Shown here piece after piece: positions 6,201-10,650 of a stretch of 10,650 nt of DNA; position 1 is the first letter of the stretch; the number at the start of each line of letters is the position of its first letter. Made by a program: the position numbers and the translations under genes. Under the pieces are notes generated by a model. The model saw nothing but the letters and a program-made list of their open reading frames with translations, ran no database searches and was not told the DNA's origin. The DNA lies in assembly GCA_014799525.1 (NCBI GenBank), contig JAAVHW010000005.1, forward strand, positions 1 to 10,650, in the 5' to 3' direction. Source of the DNA: Clostridiales bacterium. Its GTDB lineage: Bacteria > Bacillota > Clostridia > Christensenellales > CAG-917.

Positions 6201-6418
6201 CAATCGAGATTGAATTGCTCGGTCAGATTGTTGATATCGTCTACGAGCAGGCTAAGCTTACCCTTTTCCGCTTTGAGGGTTTCTATGCAAACCTTGCTAA
6301 GCTCAATACCGCGCTCAAATGACTTCACAGCCTCGTCAAGCGGCATATCTCCCTCCAGCTTCTTGACGATAGCTTCAAGCTCGCCGAGGGACTCCTCGAA
6401 TTTTTTCATTTCTGCCAT
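6200..6418 (-). CDS. xseB: Exodeoxyribonuclease VII small subunit
   Basis: This 72-residue helical protein is the small subunit of exonuclease VII, which degrades single-stranded DNA from both ends in the cytosol. The family signature is clear: FEESLGELEAIVKKLE near the start, DMPLDEAVKSFERGIEL in the middle, then a charged helix CIETLKAEKGKLSLL. The length is normal. It begins one base after the xseA stop, and its AAGGAG site lies in the last codons of xseA with 7-nt spacing. Its TGA overlaps the ispA ATG by one base, so all three are coupled. Confidence 0.97.
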   Translation of the reverse strand: MAEMKKFEESLGELEAIVKKLEGDMPLDEAVKSFERGIELSKVCIETLKAEKGKLSLLVDDINNLTEQFNLD

Positions 6419-6419
6419 A

Positions 6420-7637
6420 TCAATTCTCCTTGCCGTCTTTGAATAAATTTATCTTTGTAACCGTTGCTTCCACGTTGCCGTCGCCGCCCATAGCCGTCAC
6501 AGTATCGCCTACTTTAAGCGCGCTCACGTTGCTCACAGTATCGCCTCCAAGCTGCAAGCGGAAATATCCGCGCTTTAGTATCTTTATGGGGCTCAGCCTG
6601 TCAAGCGCGTCTGTCGCACGTTCCGCACGAGCGGTCGCCGCGTCGAATTTGCGCTCTACGCTTGTTTTTGCCGCCTGTATAGCTCTCTCAACTCTACGCG
6701 CTCTACCAGCATAAAAGGTGCTTGCCACGCTGCGAAGTCTGCCAAACGTGAGCAATGCCCTTGTGCTTGCGCCCTTATAATTGCGTACGGCATGCATGGT
6801 AAGCCTACGCATATGCTCGCGCACCTCGCGCAGCATTCCGTAGTAGTCATATGCAACCAGCTCACCTGCCGCGGTCGGAGTTGCCGCGCGCACGTCGGCA
6901 ACGAAGTCGCAAAGCGAAAAGTCCGTTTCGTGTCCAACTGCCGATATAACAGGCGTATTCAAATTGTATACTGCGCGAACCAGCTCTTCATCATAAAACG
7001 GAGCTAAATCCTCCAACGAGCCGCCGCCGCGGGCAATTATTATCACGTCGTAGCCAAGCGTATCAACTCTTGCAAGTACGCCTGCGATATCATGCCCTGC
7101 GCCCTCTCCCTGTACGCGCACGTCGCGCACGACAATATTTATAACTGGATTTTTCCTGCGCACCGTTGTCACAATATCCCTTATAACCGCACCCGTCTTT
7201 GAGGTCACGACAAGCACGTTTTTAGGAAACATTGGAATTGCTTTTTTATGCGCTTCGGCAAACAGCCCTTCCTTTTCGAGCTTAGCCTTCAGCCTTTCAA
7301 ACTCCAAAAACAGCAGTCCCTGCCCAACGGGTTTTATGGTGTTGACCTGCAATGACAGCCTACCGCCCTTGACGTAGTAGTCAAGACCGCCGCGAACAAT
7401 GACGCTTTCTCCGTCCTTGGGATTGTACGTCTTTGCGGCGTAAAAGCATACGCATTGAAGCTGTGAATTTTTGTCTTTAAGAGTGAAATAGGCGTGAGGT
7501 CCGCTAAACTTAAAACCCGACACCTCGCCGTACACCTCCAAGCCCTTGAAAATGGGTGCGTCAATACACGCCTTAATCGTGGCGTTCACTTCGCTTACGG
7601 AGATTGTATTTTCATTTATCAATGGATAATCGGACAT
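6420..7637 (-). CDS. xseA: Exodeoxyribonuclease VII large subunit
   Basis: This 405-residue protein is the catalytic subunit of exonuclease VII. An N-terminal OB-fold runs over about residues 1-103 (SVSEVNATIKACI, GEVSGFKFSGPHAYFTLKD). The catalytic domain has VVTSKTGAVIRDI (143-155), IARGGGSLEDLAPF (201-214), SAVGHETDFSLCDFVADVRAATPTA starting at 232 (given here only in part as SAVGHETDF) and ATPTAAGELV (252-261). A basic coiled-coil region and the C-terminal RGYF strand follow. The length is typical. The start ATG at 7637 has no convincing ribosome site upstream. A 70-nt gap separates it from nusB, with a TATAAT match at 7682-7687 but no proper -35. Confidence 0.97.
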   Translation of the reverse strand: MSDYPLINENTISVSEVNATIKACIDAPIFKGLEVYGEVSGFKFSGPHAYFTLKDKNSQLQCVCFYAAKTYNPKDGESVIVRGGLDYYVKGGRLSLQVNTIKPVGQGLLFLEFERLKAKLEKEGLFAEAHKKAIPMFPKNVLVVTSKTGAVIRDIVTTVRRKNPVINIVVRDVRVQGEGAGHDIAGVLARVDTLGYDVIIIARGGGSLEDLAPFYDEELVRAVYNLNTPVISAVGHETDFSLCDFVADVRAATPTAAGELVAYDYYGMLREVREHMRRLTMHAVRNYKGASTRALLTFGRLRSVASTFYAGRARRVERAIQAAKTSVERKFDAATARAERATDALDRLSPIKILKRGYFRLQLGGDTVSNVSALKVGDTVTAMGGDGNVEATVTKINLFKDGKEN

Positions 7638-7707
7638 TTTTTACACTTAAAATACAGCTTTACACTGTTTGAAATTTGCGCATTATACGCTTTTCAATGC
7701 ACAAATA

Positions 7708-8103
7708 TTATGCGATACTCTGCGCTATCTTTGCAAGCACGCCATTTACAAATGCACCCGACTTGTCCGTGCCGTACTTTTTGCTGAGCGCAACAGCTTC
7801 GTTTATGATGACAGCATTTGGTGCAGTCTTTTCAAGCAGCTCGTACGTCGCAACGAGAAGCGCAACGTAATCGGGTCGATAGAGTCTGTCTATTCCATAA
7901 CCCGAAAGGTTTTTGGAAATTACTCCCCTAAGCTCCTCAATGCGGTTGATTATGCCAAAATAGGTATCTTTTATATACTGCTTGTCATCGTCGTCAAGCC
8001 CTTCGTCCAACATCAAAAGCTCGCGTGTGCATTCGTTTGCCACGTTGTAAAAGGTGAACTCAAACACCAGCTTAAATACGTCCTCTCTTGCAATTCTTCT
8101 CAT
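7708..8103 (-). CDS. nusB: Transcription antitermination factor NusB
   Basis: This 131-residue all-helical protein binds boxA RNA together with NusE/S10 and supports antitermination of rRNA transcription. The hallmark lies at the C-terminus: APNAVIINEAVALSKKYG followed by SGAFVNGVLAKIA. The N-terminal RRIAREDVFKLVFEFTF matches the family's RxxAR...Q/LYxxx helix. The length is normal. It begins 2 nt after the asp23-like gene stops and is followed by the exonuclease VII genes, the standard Clostridia order. A long open frame on the opposite strand over this gene is a shadow. Confidence 0.95.
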   Translation of the reverse strand: MRRIAREDVFKLVFEFTFYNVANECTRELLMLDEGLDDDDKQYIKDTYFGIINRIEELRGVISKNLSGYGIDRLYRPDYVALLVATYELLEKTAPNAVIINEAVALSKKYGTDKSGAFVNGVLAKIAQSIA

Positions 8104-8105
8104 AG

Positions 8106-8420
8106 CTATTGTTCCACACAGACGTTCATCACATGGACGTTGACGGTATGCACCTTAAACTTGGTTGCACGCTCAATCTGCTCCTTGACAGTTTCCTGCA
8201 AGGTTGAAACTACGACAGGCACGGCATAGCCATGCATGATATTGACATAAAACTCAACCGTCACCTTTTCATTTGGCAGAAAGTACATAGACACTGCCCC
8301 ACGCGACTTTTTGCCCTCGGGAAGCGTAATGCCCTCCACGTCGAGTGCAGCATCGGTGGCAAGCGACGTAATAACCTTGCCGAACGTATCAAGATTTTTT
8401 GAATATGTTTGCTTTGCCAT
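8106..8420 (-). CDS. Asp23/Gls24 (DUF322) family envelope stress protein
   Basis: This 104-residue protein is of the Asp23/Gls24 family, small proteins linked to alkaline shock and envelope homeostasis in Firmicutes, usually next to nusB. Visible signs are the ALDVEGI segment near residues 25-31, the central beta strands with VTVEFYVNIMHGYAVP and a final VHTVNVHVMNVCVE strand, a typical DUF322 pattern. The ATG at 8420 has AAGAGG (8429-8434) 8 nt upstream. A strong promoter lies just beyond, leaving only about 16 nt of leader. It is the first gene of the operon. Confidence 0.9.
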   Translation of the reverse strand: MAKQTYSKNLDTFGKVITSLATDAALDVEGITLPEGKKSRGAVSMYFLPNEKVTVEFYVNIMHGYAVPVVVSTLQETVKEQIERATKFKVHTVNVHVMNVCVEQ

Positions 8421-8442
8421 AAACTCAACCTCTTAGGTGCTT

Positions 8443-8471
8443 ATTATATCACAGCGCAAAAATTATATCAA
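8443..8471 (-). promoter_or_regulatory. Promoter of the asp23-nusB-xseA-xseB-ispA operon
   Basis: On the - strand TTGATA (8466-8471), a 17-bp spacer and TATAAT (8443-8448) with a TGA extension form a near-consensus sigma-A promoter. Its expected start site is about 16 nt before the asp23-like ATG. Confidence 0.85.
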
Positions 8472-8514
8472 TAAAATATCGTGCGATTATTGTGATAAAA
8501 GCCCTTATCAAATG

Positions 8515-8560
8515 AAATGCACCCCAAAGTTCGACAAAACTCATAGGGGTGCATTTTTTT
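8515..8560. terminator. Long-stem terminator between the membrane-protein gene and the asp23 operon
   Basis: AAATGCACCCC (8515-8525) pairs perfectly with GGGGTGCATTT (8546-8556), and an inner AGTT/AACT stem extends it. On the + strand a run of seven T follows; on the - strand the tail is the weaker TTTCATTT. The - strand gene at 8620-9561 is the only gene that would need it, so it probably works for that gene despite the better + strand tail. Confidence 0.75.
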
Positions 8561-8619
8561 CGTGTGGCTTTTGCATTCGAATTTAACTTTGCCAATTATT
8601 ACTTAAACTCATTTTACGA

Positions 8620-9561
8620 TTAAAATTTATCTATTTCACTTAGCTCAACACTTTGCGAACCATTACGTTTAATGATTTCCAAGTTAGAATAAATAAGCCT
8701 TAAATTCTCATAAATTGAATTTAGCGTTGATTTATAATCCTTAATGTATGTTGGCAAATTATTATCAATAAAACTAATAGTTAATTGCGGCTGACTAAAA
8801 TCATTAAAACGTATTACTAATTTCAATGAAGTAACAGGTCTTTCTATCTCTTTTTGCGAATTCTGTGCCATAAGCATACCTGTAACGCCAAAGAGCAATC
8901 CACCCAAAAGCACATCACCTGATTTGCTTTTTACAATTTCTTTGCTGTCCTCAAAAATTTGATAACTTACTATCGAATCAAAATCAACAGTTACATCAGC
9001 ATCAGTTTCCAAATTTAGATACTTGAACTGTTTTGTTTGGCTGTTTATAAAAATAAACTGCCACTTCCCTTCCGCCGCTATAATTGGAATAGATTGGGTA
9101 TATGAAAATCCTATGGAATTAAAATAGTCATTTATCACTATATCTTGAGCTTTTTTAGGAATGTCAATTTTGTTTTTTGCTATGAACTGCTTGTCTTCGT
9201 CTTTTACATAGGAGTTATATATATCTTGTTTGCTGCGTTTACGCAATTTTATGAAGGACATGAACCCTATAACTGAGCAAACAAAAAAGAAAATCATTGC
9301 CACTATAGCAAAAATCAGCAAATCCATATCTCCTTGCACCGATTTGGATACATTCAATACGATAGCCACAATTGCCACAATGATTAAGCATATTATGCCA
9401 ACACACAATGAAATTGTATAACTAATTTTATGTTTGTTTTCATAATCAGTTTTTTGCTCTTGTGTCAAGCGGCTTATCCTCTCATCAAAAGATGAGGTTA
9501 CAGAGTTTTGTAAATCACTCTCTAATTCTCGTTGTTTCTCATTCACCTTGTCAATCAGCAT
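8620..9561 (-). CDS. Unrecognised two-helix membrane protein with possible PH-like domain
   Basis: The product has 313 residues. The start at 9561 is set by AAGGAG (9569-9574) 7 nt upstream; the frame stays open upstream but only through the leader RNA. Residues 1-46 are charged and helical. Two transmembrane helices follow (about 47-70 and 79-104) joined by a short loop, then a basic KLRKRSK turn that favours a cytosolic C-terminal part. Residues 160-270 are strand-rich: KWQFIFINSQTKQF, DFDSIVSYQIFED, a Gly-rich LLGGLLFGVTGML stretch (218-230) and paired strands ending TISFID. This resembles bacterial PH-like domains that carry a Gly-rich insertion, by memory only. The C-terminal 40 residues look helical. 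It stands alone between terminators and has an elaborate attenuator leader. Its function is unknown. Confidence 0.85.
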   Translation of the reverse strand: MLIDKVNEKQRELESDLQNSVTSSFDERISRLTQEQKTDYENKHKISYTISLCVGIICLIIVAIVAIVLNVSKSVQGDMDLLIFAIVAMIFFFVCSVIGFMSFIKLRKRSKQDIYNSYVKDEDKQFIAKNKIDIPKKAQDIVINDYFNSIGFSYTQSIPIIAAEGKWQFIFINSQTKQFKYLNLETDADVTVDFDSIVSYQIFEDSKEIVKSKSGDVLLGGLLFGVTGMLMAQNSQKEIERPVTSLKLVIRFNDFSQPQLTISFIDNNLPTYIKDYKSTLNSIYENLRLIYSNLEIIKRNGSQSVELSEIDKF

Positions 9562-9568
9562 AAATCTT

Positions 9569-9574
9569 CTCCTT
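9569..9574 (-). promoter_or_regulatory. Ribosome binding site that sets the start of the membrane-protein gene
   Basis: AAGGAG on the - strand, 7 nt from the ATG at 9561, directly after the U-tract of the leader terminator. It excludes the longer in-frame reading that would begin at 9648. Confidence 0.85.
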
Positions 9575-9579
9575 AAAAT

Positions 9580-9609
9580 AAAAAAGTGCGCTCCCAATAT
9601 AGAACGCAC
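9580..9609 (-). terminator. Intrinsic terminator in the leader (attenuator)
   Basis: On the - strand GTGCGTTC (9609-9602) pairs with GAGCGCAC (9593-9586), eight pairs with one G-U, around an 8-nt loop, followed by six T and then ATTTT. It ends 5 nt before the AAGGAG of the gene it precedes, so termination here would cut off that gene. Confidence 0.85.
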
Positions 9610-9711
9610 CCAACAAGTACACTCTATATTGTTGCTACACACTTTCACAAATTAGAGAAAGAGAGGTACTGATTGGCAATACTCCTCTAATTTGCGATTA
9701 ACATGTGTAGC
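9580..9711 (-). ncRNA. Structured 5' leader with mutually exclusive terminator/antiterminator (riboswitch-like candidate)
   Basis: From the predicted start site near 9711 the RNA can fold as follows. P1: GCTACACA (9711-9704) with TGTGTAGC (9641-9634). P2: CAAATTAGAG (9694-9685) with CTCTAATTTG (9657-9648), ten perfect pairs. P3: a short GAGTA stem (9684-9680) with TACCTC (9668-9663), one bulge, and an 11-nt loop. Then comes an antiterminator: CAATATAGA (9631-9623) with TCTATATTG (9603-9595), which extends inward by about seven more pairs including wobbles. It uses the same bases as the 5' arm and loop of the terminator at 9609-9586, so only one can form. I find no T-box sequence and no riboswitch class I recognise. 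A leader-peptide mechanism is possible but no well-placed start was found. Confidence 0.7.
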
Positions 9712-9717
9712 GTATAT

Positions 9718-9746
9718 ATTATAGCAAGCAAATACAACAATTGCAA
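9718..9746 (-). promoter_or_regulatory. Promoter of the leader/membrane-protein gene
   Basis: On the - strand TTGCAA (9741-9746), a 17-bp spacer and TATAAT (9718-9723) form a strong sigma-A promoter. The predicted start, about 9711, coincides with the first base of the P1 stem of the leader. Confidence 0.85.
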
Positions 9747-9784
9747 TAGAAAAATTATAAATTCTAAACACCATATCCGCACGA

Positions 9785-9881
9785 AGTATCCGCGCGAAGC
9801 GCGCTACCAAGCAAAGTATTGCCGCGAAACATTGTTATTGTTTACAACGACAATTTGCGTTGATAGCGAGCAATACTTTGC
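9785..9881. repeat. Palindrome-rich intergenic segment
   Basis: A CGCGC-GAA-GCGCG hairpin (9791-9803) is followed by a 12-bp inverted repeat, GCAAAGTATTGC (9811-9822) and GCAATACTTTGC (9870-9881), with 47 bp between the arms. The segment is richer in G/C than its surroundings and contains no plausible gene. It could be a REP-like repeat, a processed RNA or a decayed small mobile element. Together with the leader and the hairpin at 9894-9959, it fills the 400-bp gap between the membrane-protein gene and tRNA-Glu. Confidence 0.5.
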
Positions 9882-9893
9882 GCGGAGCAACGA

Positions 9894-9959
9894 GAAAATG
9901 CACGTGGCATCTTCGTGCTTTTCAAAAAAGAAAAGCACGTTATGTCAACGTGCATTTTC
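9894..9959. terminator. Large nested hairpin after tRNA-Glu
   Basis: The outer stem GAAAATGCACGT (9894-9905) pairs with ACGTGCATTTTC (9948-9959) and continues by five more pairs past a bulged A. The inner stem CGTGCTTTTC (9914-9923) pairs perfectly with GAAAAGCACG (9930-9939) around AAAAAA. On the - strand the outer stem ends in TTTTC, a modest terminator tail for tRNA-Glu, whose 3' end is 4 nt away. Confidence 0.65.
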
Positions 9960-9962
9960 GAG

Positions 9963-10038
9963 TGGTACCCCCATAGGGAATCGAACCCTAGTTTCCGCCG
10001 TGAGAGGGCGACGTCTTGAACCGCTTGACCATGAGGGC
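9963..10038 (-). tRNA. tRNA-Glu (anticodon CUC)
   Basis: A 76-nt tRNA with encoded CCA. The anticodon loop is CTCTCAC (anticodon CTC) in a TCGCC/GGCGG stem, the D arm GTC...GAC is as in Firmicute tRNA-Glu, and the T arm is TAGGG/CCCTA with TTCGATT. The acceptor GCCCTCA/TGGGGGT contains two wobble pairs (1-72 and 5-68). It reads GAG codons and supplements the UUC-anticodon tRNA-Glu expected elsewhere. Confidence 0.95.
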
Positions 10039-10054
10039 GTTCAAAAGTAAGGTG

Positions 10055-10083
10055 ATAATAGCATATAAATTGAAAAAGCGCAA
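10055..10083 (-). promoter_or_regulatory. Promoter of tRNA-Glu
   Basis: On the - strand TTGCGC (10078-10083), a 17-bp spacer and TATTAT (10055-10060) make a good sigma-A promoter, with the -10 ending 16 nt before the mature 5' end. Confidence 0.8.
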
Positions 10084-10135
10084 GCAATTTTCAATGTTTT
10101 TCTGTAAATATCTAAAATTTTCGCATAACGCACCC

Positions 10136-10176
10136 TTCTCCTCAAAAAAGTTATACAACTGTAGGAGAATATTTTT
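10136..10176 (+). terminator. Hairpin with U-tract upstream of the metallophosphoesterase gene
   Basis: TTCTCCT (10136-10142) pairs with AGGAGAA (10163-10169) around a 20-nt loop that holds a small AGTT/AACT stem. TATTTTT follows on the + strand. No gene precedes it on this strand, so it is either a weak terminator or part of a regulatory leader for the gene at 10262. I see no convincing promoter upstream of it. Confidence 0.4.
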
Positions 10177-10236
10177 GCTTTTGCACTGTACTTTATATTA
10201 CATCTGTATTATAATTATATATTATTTTCTATATAG

Positions 10237-10257
10237 TGATGCATTGCATCAAGGAGG
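10237..10257 (+). promoter_or_regulatory. Palindrome touching the ribosome site of the metallophosphoesterase gene
   Basis: TGATGCA and TGCATCA (10237-10243, 10245-10251) form a 7-bp inverted repeat with a one-base centre. Its last base is the first base of AAGGAGG (10251-10257), which lies only 4 nt from the ATG at 10262. It could be an operator or a small hairpin that limits translation. A TATAAT match lies at 10210-10215 without a good -35. Confidence 0.45.
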
Positions 10258-10261
10258 AATT

Positions 10262-10650
10262 ATGAGAACAACCCAAACAAAACGTCTCCCTCTTGCGCTG
10301 GTCGTAGTGCTTACGGTGGTGATGGTTTCCCTGCTTGGCTTCTCCGTGTTCAGCGGAGTCGCCCATGCGGAAAGCACACCCGTCAAGAACGGCGAAGCCA
10401 TTACGGTGGGACACATGAGCGATATTCACTACTTCCCGTTGGAATATTGCTACACAGAGGGCGTTGACTCCGACTACTACAAGTCAACCGACTTCTACTA
10501 TGCCATGACTGGCGACACGAAGCTGGTGCTTGAGAGCGGTATCACCCTGAATGCGGCTATGAAGAGTATCCTCAAGGACGCGGACGAGGGCAAGGCTCCT
10601 CAGTATCTCGTGACGTCGGGCGACCTTTGCAAGAACGGCGAGCGCGTTGC
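10262..10650 (+). CDS. Secreted calcineurin-like metallophosphoesterase, N-terminal part (partial)
   Basis: The frame is open from the ATG at 10262 to the end of the window (129 codons seen). A classic signal peptide is visible: basic MRTTQTKR, a hydrophobic core at about residues 9-32 and a likely cut after Ala36 in AHA-E. The mature part opens with the metallophosphoesterase metal motif MSDIHYF (Asp54, His56) and later LVTSGDLCKNGE (Gly120, Asp121), the second metal motif. Enzymes of this family hydrolyse phosphomono- or diesters with a two-metal centre. This one acts outside the cell or at the wall; the substrate is unknown. AAGGAGG lies 4 nt upstream of the start. The richer G/C content suits core DNA. 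Any C-terminal anchor is outside the window. Confidence 0.9.
   Translation, partial: MRTTQTKRLPLALVVVLTVVMVSLLGFSVFSGVAHAESTPVKNGEAITVGHMSDIHYFPLEYCYTEGVDSDYYKSTDFYYAMTGDTKLVLESGITLNAAMKSILKDADEGKAPQYLVTSGDLCKNGERV

Noticed and set aside
7669..8229. Long + strand frame of 186 codons opposite nusB and the asp23-like gene
   Set aside because: It lies antisense to two clearly recognisable family genes, has no ribosome site and the product has no sensible composition; it is a shadow.
9562..9648. N-terminal extension of the membrane protein to 342 residues
   Set aside because: The extra codons are the terminator/antiterminator RNA and the AAGGAG site, which places the start at 9561.
9595..9711. 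T-box leader or ribosome-mediated leader peptide
   Set aside because: There is no AGGGTGGNACCGCG-like core. The only ATG frame is five codons long (from 9703), and the TTG-started frame near 9679 lies too close to its GAGGAG. Neither can be supported, though a peptide mechanism is not excluded.
1..10650. CRISPR arrays, rRNA genes, toxin-antitoxin pairs
   Set aside because: I looked for regularly spaced repeats, rRNA-like segments and small overlapping gene pairs of known toxin type, and saw none.

Overview
The window looks like a chromosomal segment of a low- to mid-GC Firmicute, most likely an uncultured member of Clostridia. The evidence is the core gene order asp23 - nusB - xseA - xseB - ispA, typical of that class, together with tRNA genes that encode their own CCA ends, clean sigma-A-type promoters and AAGGAG ribosome sites. 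I cannot assign a genus.

Region 1 (1-4872, + strand) is the right end of an integrated mobile element, probably an integrative and conjugative element. It is visibly A/T-richer than the core genes. It holds the C-terminal part of a VirB4/TraE-type conjugation ATPase, a DUF3846 protein, a conserved hypothetical protein, a tiny Cys-rich protein, a C5-cytosine DNA methyltransferase, a DPPY-type amino-methyltransferase, a small excisionase-like HTH protein and a tyrosine integrase. The genes are packed with overlaps and read as one polycistronic unit. Next to the integrase, on the opposite strand, lies a complete tRNA-Leu(UAA). Exactly 153 bp further on lies a second, truncated copy of the 5' half of a tRNA-Leu with its promoter. 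The simplest reading is that the element carries a replacement tRNA-Leu and recombined into the anticodon region of the host gene. The 5' half left at 4860-4900 marks the right attachment site.

Region 2 (4873-8471, - strand) is core chromosome: a tRNA-Gly/tRNA-Cys pair with its own promoter and terminator, then the housekeeping operon asp23-nusB-xseA-xseB-ispA, read right to left from a strong promoter at 8443-8471. The operon combines envelope stress/alkaline shock, transcription antitermination, exonuclease VII and short-chain prenyl diphosphate synthesis. The prenyl synthase is unusually short around its second Asp-rich motif.

Region 3 (8472-9746, - strand) holds one unrecognised two-helix membrane protein, possibly with a PH-like domain. 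Its strong promoter starts an approximately 150-nt leader containing a nested stem domain, a long antiterminator and a strong intrinsic terminator just before the ribosome site. The antiterminator and terminator cannot form together. This is the best candidate in the window for an undescribed regulatory system.

Region 4 (9747-10650) contains a palindrome-rich intergenic stretch, a tRNA-Glu(CUC) with promoter and a large terminator-like hairpin, and then the start of a secreted calcineurin-like metallophosphoesterase on the + strand that runs off the window.
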